64,000 bases of DNA. It comes from Lachnospiraceae bacterium MA2020 (lineage in GTDB: Bacteria > Bacillota > Clostridia > Lachnospirales > Lachnospiraceae). Positions 17,333 to 27,294 of this stretch are shown here, one piece after another. Where the stretch lies: contig JQKK01000015.1 in NCBI GenBank assembly GCA_000746015.1, positions 1-64,000 of the forward strand, read 5' to 3'. A program made the position numbers and the translations under genes. Positions within the stretch are counted from its first letter, which is position 1; the number at the start of each line of letters is the position of its first letter. A model generated the notes under the pieces. That model was not told the origin of the DNA and did no database searches. It was given only the letters and a program-made list of their open reading frames with translations.

Positions 17333-18430
17333 CTATTCATAGCAATACTTACACATTTTAGGGATATTCCCACTTAAATGCGCTCTCCTTAAAGTCATAT
17401 ACGACGAATCATTCCATATACTACTAAATTTTTCTGCATTCCCCATATCACAAACATTAGCATCACAAATAGTGCAGCATGGTACAGTTTTCATTTCTCC
17501 AGTAATGTAGGCTCTTTGAAAAAGCCAATCACAAAACCTCTTCTCCCTAATATTGTATTTATCCGCCCCTGACCAAAATGCAACTTCAATTCCTCTTTTT
17601 TTCCCTTCTTCAATAATATTCAAACACCTTTTCATAATATCCTCATCAAGAGAATAAGAATCTGTAATATTTTTTTCCTTATTTTTCTGCTCAAACTTTT
17701 CTGTTCCCCAACTCGATATTGTCATAGAATAAACAACTCTCGTAAAATGCATATATTCAGCAAGATTCAACACATCTTCCATTTCATGTACATTTTCTTT
17801 CTGAACAAGCATCCAACAGCTCGTCCTCCAAGCCTCATTCTTAGACTCTGCATACTTATTCAACATCTTTACATTTTCCACTACCTGTTCAAAATTTGAA
17901 CCTTTTCGGATTCCTTCAAAAGTTTTCTTTTTAGCTCCATCAATTGATATCTGTATTTCACCAATCTTTTCGTCAATTAACCTTCTATAATTATCATTCA
18001 AATGCAATAGTGAGCCATTTGTTACTGTCCTAGTCCATATTCTCCTATTCACAGTCTCTCTAACCATATTAAAAAAATCAGGATTAAGTAGTGGTTCCCC
18101 TATACCCTGAAGTTTTACTTCAACTAACCCATACTGCTCATTCAATGAATCTCTATATTTTTCAAATGTCATTTGTGCCGGTCTATTTTTTGAAATATAA
18201 TCATCACTCATCAAACACATTGTGCATCTAAAATTACATATACTAGAGACTTCATAATCCATCTTAATTGGCATATAATCAACCACTTCTGAATATCCAT
18301 TATTAAGACATTTAAAATAATTATCATAATTCTCTTTTCGTTTAGGAAACAGATTAAAACCTTCATTTAAAATACGTTCATATTCAATTTTATTTGGCGA
18401 TGGAGCCGGCAATCCCATATTTTTTCCCAT
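17333..18430 (-). CDS. radical SAM protein with SPASM-like C-terminus
   Basis: 365 aa. The cluster motif CNFRCTMC lies at residues 65-72, followed by the GIGEPLLNPD strand-loop typical of MoaA/SPASM enzymes. The C-terminus adds cysteines in CCTICDANVC and CKYCYE, with a FSSIWND turn, consistent with auxiliary iron-sulfur clusters. SPASM enzymes modify peptides or sugars; here a sugar or glycan substrate is suggested by the neighbouring UGM-like and epimerase genes. Confidence 0.85.
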   Translation of the reverse strand: MGKNMGLPAPSPNKIEYERILNEGFNLFPKRKENYDNYFKCLNNGYSEVVDYMPIKMDYEVSSICNFRCTMCLMSDDYISKNRPAQMTFEKYRDSLNEQYGLVEVKLQGIGEPLLNPDFFNMVRETVNRRIWTRTVTNGSLLHLNDNYRRLIDEKIGEIQISIDGAKKKTFEGIRKGSNFEQVVENVKMLNKYAESKNEAWRTSCWMLVQKENVHEMEDVLNLAEYMHFTRVVYSMTISSWGTEKFEQKNKEKNITDSYSLDEDIMKRCLNIIEEGKKRGIEVAFWSGADKYNIREKRFCDWLFQRAYITGEMKTVPCCTICDANVCDMGNAEKFSSIWNDSSYMTLRRAHLSGNIPKMCKYCYE

Positions 18431-18449
18431 AAAGCTATTATCATCCCCT

Positions 18450-19556
18450 CTAATTTAGTTTTCCCATCAACTCCCATACGTTTTCGAAACATTGTCCTAT
18501 TGTTAAATAACGGTAGGTTCCAAGTCTTCCTACCGCATATACATCTTTAGGCAAATTGTTTAAGTAAAGCATAGCCTTTTCTTTTTCAGATTTTATATTA
18601 TATGAATAAAGTTTATTACTATGCGATGGGACCTCCATCACTAATAAAGTATACGGGGACTTGTGTCCCGTAATTGCCTTATATTCTACTATCCTTGTAT
18701 ATTTTTCTGTATTAGGATAATGTATAAAATGATGTCCATCCTTAAAAGCATACTCCACAGGTAATACTATGGGATAAAAATCTCTTCCCATATAACGTAA
18801 TTCACCATATGTATTTTCCATAAGATCATCCAAAGCTATCGTAGAAATAATTATGTCAGCTCGAATTTTTTCATTATCTAGGTATACAATTTTCTTTTCT
18901 AAATCAACTTTTTCAATAGTTTTACCTAGAATGACTTTTGCATCTTTTACACAAAAATCAAAAAATCTGTTATAACCTGTTTCCTCTATAGGATAAGCAT
19001 GATTTGGTTTTCCTATAGCCAACTCTACAGTTCTATCACCTTTTTGTATTGGCCGCCCCTTCACTGACCACGAAAAATCCTCAAAAACTTTATTGCTGTC
19101 CACTTCCCACATTTTCTCGGTATATGTTTTTACATATTTCCCGTATAATGTAGGACCTACAGAATTCAGCCAACCATCTTCAAGATTTGTAGCATCATTA
19201 CATTTCGGAAGATTATCAAGTTCTCTAAGAATTTTCTCTTTATCTGGCATCAACTGAATATCATCCCAATGTATTGGGAATGAATAAAAGTTCCTATCCT
19301 TTTCTATATAGGTATCTAGATAAAGATGAAATAATCTCATTGGAACGATTTCATTTATATAATTAAATATCTTCTCATTTTCCACATGGAACGGGCGTGG
19401 ACCCTCGGTATACGGATGCCCACCCCAAAAAAAAGTGTGACATCCTCCCCCAAGATAATTATTTTTTTCTATTATAGTAACATCATATTTTTTTGCAGAT
19501 AATTCTCTTGCTGCAGCACAACCTGTTACCCCACCACCTAGTATTATTGCCTTCAT
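18450..19556 (-). CDS. FAD-dependent UDP-galactopyranose-mutase-like flavoprotein
   Basis: 368 aa. The N-terminal dinucleotide motif [16 protein letters not shown] and the [13 protein letters not shown] segment place it with FAD amine-oxidase and UDP-galactopyranose mutase (Glf)-like proteins. It also has a conserved-looking GPRPFH loop and a late [15 protein letters not shown] stretch like the RY/GRL.Y.Y.dM end of Glf. It could make a furanose nucleotide sugar; the sequence is diverged from true Glf, so a different flavin reaction is possible. It overlaps the epimerase gene by 4 bp. Confidence 0.7.
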   Translation of the reverse strand: MKAIILGGGVTGCAAARELSAKKYDVTIIEKNNYLGGGCHTFFWGGHPYTEGPRPFHVENEKIFNYINEIVPMRLFHLYLDTYIEKDRNFYSFPIHWDDIQLMPDKEKILRELDNLPKCNDATNLEDGWLNSVGPTLYGKYVKTYTEKMWEVDSNKVFEDFSWSVKGRPIQKGDRTVELAIGKPNHAYPIEETGYNRFFDFCVKDAKVILGKTIEKVDLEKKIVYLDNEKIRADIIISTIALDDLMENTYGELRYMGRDFYPIVLPVEYAFKDGHHFIHYPNTEKYTRIVEYKAITGHKSPYTLLVMEVPSHSNKLYSYNIKSEKEKAMLYLNNLPKDVYAVGRLGTYRYLTIGQCFENVWELMGKLN

Positions 19557-20404
19557 TTGATACTCCTAACTTTTGCCTCTTCTACTACTTCATCCAAGAT
19601 ATCTGATATCGACTTCGAATGATAACCATCAATTAACGCTTTTGAACAATTAATATAAAACCCATCTGTTCCCTCAATAAAATTTACCATTGATTTTGAT
19701 TTAATCCTTTTACACAAATTTGAAATCAGTTGTTCTACTCGTATCTTCTCCTCTGTTCCCATTATATAAGTTTCTGAACCTTCCATTTTCCCCTTTACTA
19801 AAGTAGCTACAAAATCACAAATATCTTCAATTTCAACTACATTATTAAACAAACCTTTTGGATTATAAACATCAATTTTTTCATTTTTATACAATGATAT
19901 AGCCGTATTTATAAGCCAATTCGAATTACATTCTTTTCCTATTACTCCCGGAAGAATCAAAATTCTATTGTTTATACCGCTTTCTCTAATAAGTTTTTCT
20001 GCTACTAGTTTTGAAATACCATAACTATCTGTACCTTTATGAGGTGTATCTTCTCTTAGTTCCCCCGAAACATTTCCATACGATGAAACCGCAGCCAAGT
20101 ATATGATCTTACTGATACCATTATTTTTTGCGAAATCTATAATATTTTTAGTACCAATTATATTTCCAACCACATATTCATCCATTTTTCTATTCTTTCT
20201 CGGATTTACAGCTGCTGCATGAATAATGGCATCAGCATAGATACCAACATCTAGCGGTTTTGAAATATCCCTTACAATTATGTTCTCTCTTAGTTCCCTT
20301 TTCTCTGTACGTACTATACCAATCGTATCATGACCATTTTTTGAAAAATGGCTCATCATATAAGAACCAATAAAACCATTTGCTCCTGTAATGATTACTT
20401 TCAT
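19553..20404 (-). CDS. NAD-dependent sugar epimerase/dehydratase
   Basis: 283 aa short-chain-dehydrogenase-type protein: the NAD motif [12 protein letters not shown] (5-16), IHAAAVNP, and the catalytic YGISK (Tyr and Lys near 126-130). It belongs to the extended SDR family that epimerises, reduces or dehydrates nucleotide sugars. At 283 aa it is shorter than UDP-glucose 4-epimerase and closer to RmlD-like or GDP-sugar reductases. Coupled with the flavoprotein by an ATGA overlap. Confidence 0.85.
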   Translation of the reverse strand: MKVIITGANGFIGSYMMSHFSKNGHDTIGIVRTEKRELRENIIVRDISKPLDVGIYADAIIHAAAVNPRKNRKMDEYVVGNIIGTKNIIDFAKNNGISKIIYLAAVSSYGNVSGELREDTPHKGTDSYGISKLVAEKLIRESGINNRILILPGVIGKECNSNWLINTAISLYKNEKIDVYNPKGLFNNVVEIEDICDFVATLVKGKMEGSETYIMGTEEKIRVEQLISNLCKRIKSKSMVNFIEGTDGFYINCSKALIDGYHSKSISDILDEVVEEAKVRSIK

Positions 20405-20611
20405 ATATACCCCACAATTGATATTTATTATAATAAGTCGTTATAAATGAATAGATAAAAATCAACCATACATCATTAATCACAAATACATGCGAGATAT
20501 TCAGTCACTTTGCCTTCAAATAGGTAGTTCCATAAATTATTTGTTCCGAATAAAAGACCTGCGTGTTGTCCATTCCAATATACTTGTAACATGTATCATA
20601 TAGCGTCGCGC

Positions 20612-20992
20612 CTAAAAATACACTTCTACACCCACTTCAAATATAATAGGGTGCCCCTCTTTATTTAACGAAAGATCATGAATTTTTCTTAAATCCAAAA
20701 CACTTAATAAAAGATTTGATTTTACAACAATTTCATTATTATAGGTGTTTTTCGCATAATCATAAGTTCTTTTACAAATATTTTTCATTAACTCAGATTC
20801 TTTATGTGTCACCCCCACTAACAGCAGTAAATCATGTTCACTCTTTATCCCTAAATCATGCATAGAATCAACATATTTCCATAATTTTGAATTATCATCT
20901 ACATGTATTGGAAACCCTGTCAAATTAAAAAACTCTATTTTAAATACCTGAATAAATAAGTTTGGTAAATGCCTTTTTGGAATTATTTTCAC
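20612..20992 (-). CDS. hypothetical protein
   Basis: 126 aa, not recognised. It is rich in Ile, Lys and Asn with no membrane segment or clear motif. The start MKIIPKRHLPN has no strong RBS, and gaps of about 165 and 207 bp separate it from its neighbours, unlike the tight packing elsewhere. It may be a remnant of a larger gene or a locus-specific small protein. Confidence 0.4.
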   Translation of the reverse strand: MKIIPKRHLPNLFIQVFKIEFFNLTGFPIHVDDNSKLWKYVDSMHDLGIKSEHDLLLLVGVTHKESELMKNICKRTYDYAKNTYNNEIVVKSNLLLSVLDLRKIHDLSLNKEGHPIIFEVGVEVYF

Positions 20993-21156
20993 AATTATAA
21001 TACTCTTTGGCTGAAATATGCATGTAATATACTCTCTGTATTATTCTTTAAAATTGAAAAACTCCTTAAATTAATAGAATTTCTTCGAAAAAATAAATTC
21101 TACCAATAGAATAAATTCATTTTATTCATAACTGTTTTTATAATTTGCATTTATTG

Positions 21157-21819
21157 TTACTCGAAAAATATAAAACTATAATCCCCAGTATATCTCCACT
21201 CTTTATACAACCATTCCCATTCATCCACTGCATAATAGCTTGCACAGGTAAGCTGCCAATAGAGCATGTTCACTTCTTCTTTATCATTACGAAAACTTTC
21301 TACCATTATGTAGCTGTTTCCTTTGCTAACTCTTTCTATCTCCTGAACTGCTTTCTTTAGATCAAAAATCTTAAGGTTGTGCAATGTTGTAAGTGAAATA
21401 ACAAGATCAAAACTGTTATCTTCAAAAGGAAGTTTTGTTGCATTTCCTTTTACCAGCTTGTCTCGAATTTCCTCTTTTGCATGTTCCAATGCATAGTCCG
21501 AAATATCGATTCCTGTAACTTCAATCCCCGGAACCACCTGTGTAAATTCATAGAGAAGATGCGCCATTCCACAGCCTACATCAAGAATTTTCATCCCAGG
21601 CTTTAATGTATAATGCTCTGCCATTTTCTCAGCAACACTTCGCCATCTTCCATCATAACGATAACCACCATAACCATATTTCCGATCACCATCCCAGTAA
21701 TCAAAACCATATTGTTTGGCAATAACTGCACATTCTGCTTTGTCATCACTTGTAACTCTTCCGATATAGTCACGTTTTGTTGCCTTATGAAGTTCTGAAA
21801 TAAAATCAATATATGCCAT
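21157..21819 (-). CDS. class I SAM-dependent methyltransferase
   Basis: 220 aa. The SAM-binding core is clear: ILDVGCGMAHLL (motif I), the acidic end of strand two in VTGIDISDYAL, then NATKLPFEDNSFDLVISL (motifs II-III). It would methylate a small molecule, probably an OH or N on the sugar. The gene lies 15 bp downstream of the transketolase C subunit and ends the heptose/transketolase block. Confidence 0.88.
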   Translation of the reverse strand: MAYIDFISELHKATKRDYIGRVTSDDKAECAVIAKQYGFDYWDGDRKYGYGGYRYDGRWRSVAEKMAEHYTLKPGMKILDVGCGMAHLLYEFTQVVPGIEVTGIDISDYALEHAKEEIRDKLVKGNATKLPFEDNSFDLVISLTTLHNLKIFDLKKAVQEIERVSKGNSYIMVESFRNDKEEVNMLYWQLTCASYYAVDEWEWLYKEWRYTGDYSFIFFE

Positions 21820-21834
21820 ACTTTCAATCCTAAA

Positions 21835-22749
21835 CTATTCCATCATCTGCAAAATTGTTTCTTTTATCTGCGTTCTTCCAATTCCATTAGCTATCTTTAC
21901 TTCCTCATGAGTTCCATATCCTTTTGAAAAACTATGTAATCCCAAACGTCTGAATTTAATGCCTCTACCATATTCAGCTATTACTTCGGAAACAGCACTT
22001 CCAAGACCACCTATGATGTTGTGATCCTCAACAGTAAGTATTGCTTTTGTCTCATCTATTGCCTTTTGAACTATTTTTTCATCTAAAGGTTTCAAAGTAT
22101 GAATATTCAGAACTCTTATGCTATAGTTTTCTGCAGTTAACTCATCTGTTATAGCAAGTACATCATTACATATATTTCCTGTTGAAATAACTGTAAGATC
22201 ATTTCCTTCACGTAAAGTTATTCCCTTACCAATCTCAAAATCATAGTCTTCCTTATATATTTCTGCCTCTCTATTTGTACCCAGCCTCAAATATACCGGA
22301 CCAATATATTCGTAAGCAGCTTGCGTTGCCTTTTTAACTTCCATAGGTGACGCTGGATTTATTATTGTCAGATTTGGAAGATTTCTTAACCCACCTAAAT
22401 CTTCAGTTGAATGGTGGGTTGGTCCCAATACGCTATATACTTCTCCTGCGCCTGTTCCAACTATCTTTACATTCTGATTTTGAAGACATACATCATTTCT
22501 TATAAATTCAAACGCCCTATAGGCAAGAAAAGCGCCAATAGTATATGCAAATGGGATTTTTCCACATGACGCCATGCCCGCTGCCATACCAATCATGTTT
22601 GCCTCGGATATTCCTAAATTTAAATACTGTTTTGGAAAATCTGCTCTGAATTTATCATATACAATTGCTCCATTATCAGAAATAAGGGCATATACACGTT
22701 TATCTTTTTCTACCAGATCATGTAGTGTTTCCAAGTATGCACTGCGCAT
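21835..22749 (-). CDS. transketolase, C-terminal subunit
   Basis: 304 aa covering the pyrimidine-binding and C-terminal domains of transketolase. Visible are LGISEANMIGMAAGMA (the region that holds the Glu activating thiamine), the STEDLGGLRNLP stretch and the C-terminal VEDHNIIGGLGSAVSE. It forms an active two-subunit enzyme with the gene 3 bp upstream. Split transketolases in secondary pathways often act on one special sugar phosphate; here the heptose genes make sedoheptulose-7-phosphate a natural product. Confidence 0.9.
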   Translation of the reverse strand: MRSAYLETLHDLVEKDKRVYALISDNGAIVYDKFRADFPKQYLNLGISEANMIGMAAGMASCGKIPFAYTIGAFLAYRAFEFIRNDVCLQNQNVKIVGTGAGEVYSVLGPTHHSTEDLGGLRNLPNLTIINPASPMEVKKATQAAYEYIGPVYLRLGTNREAEIYKEDYDFEIGKGITLREGNDLTVISTGNICNDVLAITDELTAENYSIRVLNIHTLKPLDEKIVQKAIDETKAILTVEDHNIIGGLGSAVSEVIAEYGRGIKFRRLGLHSFSKGYGTHEEVKIANGIGRTQIKETILQMME

Positions 22750-22752
22750 ATG

Positions 22753-23574
22753 TTATCTCAAATCCTCCTCTGTTAATCCCAGTTCTTTCATAAGTATTGG
22801 AAGTTCTGATTCATTCGGCATCCTGTAGTGCCATATCGGAACATTCTCCATAAATGAAACACCCTTGCCCTTTATAGTATTAGATACAATCAGTGTAGGC
22901 TGCTTTTCTTTTCTTGAAAGAAGCGCTTCTCGGATTTCTTTATGGTCATGTCCATTTATTTCAACTACATTCCATCCAAATGCTTTCCATTTATCTGCAA
23001 AGGGTTTCATATGTACTATCTTTTCCAGCTCATCCATAGCTTGGCATTTATTATGGTCCACAATTACAGTAAGATTCAATAATTCCAAAGTTGGAGCAGA
23101 TAATGCACCTTCCCATACTGAACCTTCCTGACACTCTCCATCGCCAAGCATTACATATACATGATTATTCTTTTCATCTTGCTTTAAAGCATATGCCATA
23201 CCTATTCCAAGCGATAGTCCATGTCCCAATGCGCCCGTAGAAGCTTCAACTCCCGGTATTTCAAAGAGCTTTGGATGTCCGCCAAATGCTGACCCAGGTC
23301 TTCCAACTGTTCTTAATTCTTCCATAGGAAAATATCCAGCAAGTCCCAATGCTGCATATAATGCAAAGCAGGAATGCCCTTTACTTAGAATGAACCTGTC
23401 CCTGCCATCCCATACTGGATTACTCGCATCATATTTAAGTACATCACCAAAATATAGTACGCTTATTACATCTGTAGCTGAAAATGATCCAGCCATATGA
23501 CCCCCACCGGCATGATGCGCTATTTTGTATATTTCCTGCCTAATTTCTTTTGCTTTTAATTCTGTATCTGTCAT
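22753..23574 (-). CDS. transketolase, N-terminal subunit
   Basis: 273 aa covering the thiamine-diphosphate domain: GGGHMAGSFSATD, LSKGHSCFALYA, STGALGHGLSLG and the ThDP/Mg motif GDGECQEGSVWE followed by VIVDHNK. Conserved His residues (in GGGH, KGH and GHG) are present. It pairs with the C subunit downstream. The radical SAM gene lies 8 bp upstream, so all are likely co-expressed. Confidence 0.92.
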   Translation of the reverse strand: MTDTELKAKEIRQEIYKIAHHAGGGHMAGSFSATDVISVLYFGDVLKYDASNPVWDGRDRFILSKGHSCFALYAALGLAGYFPMEELRTVGRPGSAFGGHPKLFEIPGVEASTGALGHGLSLGIGMAYALKQDEKNNHVYVMLGDGECQEGSVWEGALSAPTLELLNLTVIVDHNKCQAMDELEKIVHMKPFADKWKAFGWNVVEINGHDHKEIREALLSRKEKQPTLIVSNTIKGKGVSFMENVPIWHYRMPNESELPILMKELGLTEEDLR

Positions 23575-23582
23575 TGTCCCTC

Positions 23583-24653
23583 TTATATAAAGTTGATATG
23601 ATTTCTATCAGTGCTTAAAAATGTATTTATAAGTTCATTTCTGCTATCATACACACAATGCTGATTACAGTTCTTTTTTGCATTAAAATTCTTGAATAAT
23701 TGCGTAGTCTCTTTCGATTTCCATAAATCACAAAATGATTCATTCTCTATGCTTCCAATACATCCATCAGAGAGATATGCCTTATCATGACAATAGTAAA
23801 CCTTACTATTAGCGGCAATTACACATATAAATTCTTTGATAGGACACTTGCTGTACTGCCGTTCAAAAAAAACACTGTCTGCAAAATCGCCAGTATAAAG
23901 ATCTATAATTCTGAAATGCTCATCATTAAGTTCTTCCTGAAGTTTTAACAAAGCTTCTGAAACTTCATCCTTAAAGCCTCCATGATAACCATAGGTATCA
24001 TTGGTACACATAGGTGAATACTTTACATGATTGGCTCCCAATTTTTTCATGAGCCTTCCCATCTCCGCTACCTGAGAATGGTTTTCTTTTGTTACAACCA
24101 TATTTACACCAAGCTCACAGGATTTATCTTTTATCTCTGCAAATTGCTTTATATTCTCACAAAGGACATCAAAACTTCCTTTTTTTATCCCTCTGATTGT
24201 ACAGTACTCATCATCATTAACTGACTCTATACTTATTCTTACCCATTTAGCTTTTGCTAGCAGCTCAGCTCTTTTACCATTTAGTAAACTTCCATTTGTA
24301 ATGATTGACAGATCAATTCTGGCATTGAGCACTGCTTCGAAGGATTCTTCTATGTACGGATAAAGAAGTGGCTCTCCCCCACCACTGAATGTAACTGCCT
24401 TTACACCAAGTTCTTTCATGCAATCTACTGTTTCAAGCATTTTTTCTCTTGGTATCTCATCGTTTGGATCATATTCATCCAAATCCAGGTATGAATTTCT
24501 ATAATGACAGTAATTACAGTTATGATTACACTTATTTGTAGGCTTTATTCGGATATATACCGGATTACATCTCTCACCCTTTAGTAAATGATCTAATATC
24601 TCCGGATGATAAAAAATCTTCAATTGACTATATGGTGTTTCATTTCTATTCAT
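23583..24653 (-). CDS. radical SAM protein, first of a related pair
   Basis: 356 aa with the cluster motif CNHNCNYC at 42-49, TFSGGGEPLLYP as the SAM-binding strand and C-terminal cysteines (SKCPIKEFIC, YYCHDKAY, CNQHCVYD) consistent with one or two auxiliary clusters. The N-terminus (IFYHPEILDHLLKGE) and the last residues (HINFI) match those of the next upstream gene, so the two are paralogues. Its place between transketolase and heptose genes suggests action on a sugar phosphate or nucleotide sugar. Confidence 0.85.
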   Translation of the reverse strand: MNRNETPYSQLKIFYHPEILDHLLKGERCNPVYIRIKPTNKCNHNCNYCHYRNSYLDLDEYDPNDEIPREKMLETVDCMKELGVKAVTFSGGGEPLLYPYIEESFEAVLNARIDLSIITNGSLLNGKRAELLAKAKWVRISIESVNDDEYCTIRGIKKGSFDVLCENIKQFAEIKDKSCELGVNMVVTKENHSQVAEMGRLMKKLGANHVKYSPMCTNDTYGYHGGFKDEVSEALLKLQEELNDEHFRIIDLYTGDFADSVFFERQYSKCPIKEFICVIAANSKVYYCHDKAYLSDGCIGSIENESFCDLWKSKETTQLFKNFNAKKNCNQHCVYDSRNELINTFLSTDRNHINFI

Positions 24654-24660
24654 AGCAACC

Positions 24661-25722
24661 TCAAATAAAATTCACATGTTCTCCCGGATACTTGAGTTCA
24701 TTCAAGTATTTATTAATCTCATCAAGTCTGCATGCCTCTCTGCATATTTCATTTATATCTGATGAATTGATCAGATTATTTATCTCTTTTCTCTTTTGGC
24801 TATTCCATATTTCTTCAAATGTATTCTCGTTTATGTTTCCATATTTATATTTATCTGTTCCTATATGTGCAACACAAGGCCATACATTTCCATGTGCATC
24901 TATATGTGCCATAAAAGGTAACCCCAAACACTGCTTATAGCATTTCTCACGATGCATCTTTTTCATCGCATTTGCTCTAAAATAGATTGAGAAATCTTCT
25001 GTTTCATATTCTTTAATTTCTTTTTCTAAATCCATCAGCTTTTCATAATCAATCTGAAATTTATTTTCACTATGCAGATGCTGTGAATATGGCTTTATAG
25101 TAAAATAATCAACTCCAATTTTTCTCAAGCTTTTTGCCATGTCTGGAAGCTGATTGATATTCTGAGGCAATAACAGACACTGTACTCCCAGAGTTGTTTT
25201 GTAATCTCTATCTTTTTTTATCCTTACTACATCTTCCAAATTATTTTTTACTCTAGCCAAGTCCCCTTTAGGAGTCCTCTGGATTTCGTAATATGATTTT
25301 TCTTCAAAACTGGCAATACTAAATCTAATCCATGTAAATGCACCAAGACACTCTTTAGCAGCATCTTTGTTAAACAATGCAGCATTCGAACTCATTGCCA
25401 CATCTACACCACATGCCTTGATCTGATTTACTATCTCGGGCATATCTTTATTGAGCATTGGCTCACCCTCACCAGAACAGATCACACTCTTTAATCCCCT
25501 AGTACTCATATGTCTGATATCTCTGAGTATCACATCCTTTTCAAGAAAGACTGGTTTATATCCCAGATAGTCTACTGCGCAAAAAACACATCTATGATTA
25601 CATGCTCCACTTGGCGATATCTCTATCTCAACTGGATAAATATTTTCTCCATTAAGCCATCTTGCCACTGCTTCCGGATGATATATGAGCTTATGTGAAT
25701 CCATCCTGATATTATCTGCCAT
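24661..25722 (-). CDS. radical SAM protein, second of a related pair
   Basis: 353 aa. The cluster motif CNHRCVFC lies at 41-48, the SAM strand is ICSGEGEPMLN, and Cys residues near the end (YKQCLGLPF, VWPCVAHIG, CREAC) look like a SPASM module with the usual IWNS turn. The N-terminal LIYHPEAVARWLNGE and the C-terminal HVNFI are shared with the paralogue at 23583, from which it is separated by 7 bp. Function on a sugar is inferred from context only. Confidence 0.85.
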   Translation of the reverse strand: MADNIRMDSHKLIYHPEAVARWLNGENIYPVEIEISPSGACNHRCVFCAVDYLGYKPVFLEKDVILRDIRHMSTRGLKSVICSGEGEPMLNKDMPEIVNQIKACGVDVAMSSNAALFNKDAAKECLGAFTWIRFSIASFEEKSYYEIQRTPKGDLARVKNNLEDVVRIKKDRDYKTTLGVQCLLLPQNINQLPDMAKSLRKIGVDYFTIKPYSQHLHSENKFQIDYEKLMDLEKEIKEYETEDFSIYFRANAMKKMHREKCYKQCLGLPFMAHIDAHGNVWPCVAHIGTDKYKYGNINENTFEEIWNSQKRKEINNLINSSDINEICREACRLDEINKYLNELKYPGEHVNFI

Positions 25723-25734
25723 AATTCCCCTTTT

Positions 25735-27270
25735 TTATATATTCAAAAGCGTTCCTGCAAATTTAAGCACATCCACTTTTTCCACTGACTCCCTGTTTCC
25801 TACTATATTTGCTCCAAGGGCTCCTGCTATATTCCCGAGGAAAAGCCCCGTTTCCATTGATGCTCCTGCTGCAGCATATATCCCTGATATGGAGTAAAAT
25901 GCATCCCCCGCACCTATAGTGTCCTTTACACTGAGTGTAAAAGCAGGTGACGAATCAATAACTCCATCATCGCAAGACTTTGCACCATCAGATCCTCTTG
26001 TAAGCCACCCCTTGCCATTCAAATGCTTACATAGCATTCTTAAAGCTTCATCTTCATCATCATCTGATACCTCAGGGAAAGCCATTCCTAATTCTGCCTG
26101 GTCTAATGAAAATCTGTCTGCCCTATGGTATTTCGTGATTATATTCTTTCCATGATTTGATGAATTTGTCTGGCAGTTTAAAATCATATATTTAGATTTT
26201 TCCTGAACGATATCTCTTATCTTATTTTTGATCAGACCATGACCAAAATCACATAAGAATACAACATCGAATTCTTCTATATTTTTTTTCAAATACTCGA
26301 CGATACTTTCCCATGTTTTCCTATCATATCGAGGTTTTTCCGGAATATTTGTTACTGCCAGTATTTTTCTATATTCCTCACGTTTTGCATCCATGGTTAA
26401 GTATCTATGCTTTATAATTGTTGGAAATACTTCACTTTTTACAAATTCAGTATTAATTTTATCTGCAATTTGCTTATCCAAAAGTTCTTGAATTTCAATC
26501 TCATTTCCAATAGCTGACAAAAGCGTTACATTATCACAAAAAGATGATAAATGTCTCGCTATAGCTAGGCTGCCTCCTAGATGCATCTCATCAGAATTCA
26601 CTCTTGCAGAATAGCCGGCATCCTTACTCATAAGCCCCTGCAATCTGCAATATGTATACCTGTCAATTATGACATCTCCAATTACAAGAACTTTCATATC
26701 CTTGATTTTGTCAGTCAAAGATATGATTTCCTCCATATTATGTCTTTTCTTAAAGTCCTCCATAAAACAAACAACTTCTTTTGGAAGTGCTGATAATCCA
26801 ATATTTATCAGCTTAGTTGAACTGAACACTTCACCGGTCGTATACCGTACAGTTCCTCCATGTTTTTCAACCAACTCTCTTTCGGGACGCATATTCTTAG
26901 TTACATCAGCATCCTCATTGGCATACTCAGCACCTTTTACATAATAATCAGGTTCAACCGCTTCTACTATGTCATCTACCGTATAGCCTTCAGACACCAT
27001 ACAGTAATCCACATATTCTATTGCTGACAGAAACTTTAGTCTCTGTTCATCATTAAAATATGGTCTGTCTGGACCCTTTCTGACAAATTCTGCTGCTGTT
27101 ATAGATACAACTAGTACATCAGCCATTGCTTTTGCCTGCTCTAGATGCGTGATATGACCGGCATGTACGAGATCAAAAACCCCATGACACAATGCAATTT
27201 TTTTTCTATCAGCTTTAAGTATAGGTCGAATCTTCTCCTTAAATTCAGCCTTAGTTACTATCTTCCCCAT
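25735..27270 (-). CDS. bifunctional heptose-phosphate adenylyltransferase/kinase, HldE-like with swapped domains
   Basis: 511 aa. Residues 1-150 are a cytidylyltransferase-type domain (CHGVFDLVHAGHI with the HxGH motif, then VSITAAEF and YYVKGAEY), matching the HldE adenylyltransferase half. Residues ~185-511 are a PfkB-family kinase (VIGDVIIDRY, then DTIGAGDAF with the catalytic Asp). In E. coli HldE the kinase comes first; here the order is reversed. Together with GmhA, GmhB and the epimerase it would convert heptose-7-phosphate to a nucleotide-activated heptose. The nucleotide (ADP or other) is not certain. Confidence 0.85.
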   Translation of the reverse strand: MGKIVTKAEFKEKIRPILKADRKKIALCHGVFDLVHAGHITHLEQAKAMADVLVVSITAAEFVRKGPDRPYFNDEQRLKFLSAIEYVDYCMVSEGYTVDDIVEAVEPDYYVKGAEYANEDADVTKNMRPERELVEKHGGTVRYTTGEVFSSTKLINIGLSALPKEVVCFMEDFKKRHNMEEIISLTDKIKDMKVLVIGDVIIDRYTYCRLQGLMSKDAGYSARVNSDEMHLGGSLAIARHLSSFCDNVTLLSAIGNEIEIQELLDKQIADKINTEFVKSEVFPTIIKHRYLTMDAKREEYRKILAVTNIPEKPRYDRKTWESIVEYLKKNIEEFDVVFLCDFGHGLIKNKIRDIVQEKSKYMILNCQTNSSNHGKNIITKYHRADRFSLDQAELGMAFPEVSDDDEDEALRMLCKHLNGKGWLTRGSDGAKSCDDGVIDSSPAFTLSVKDTIGAGDAFYSISGIYAAAGASMETGLFLGNIAGALGANIVGNRESVEKVDVLKFAGTLLNI

Positions 27271-27294
27271 CTTATCCTCTAAATTGCTCCTCGT

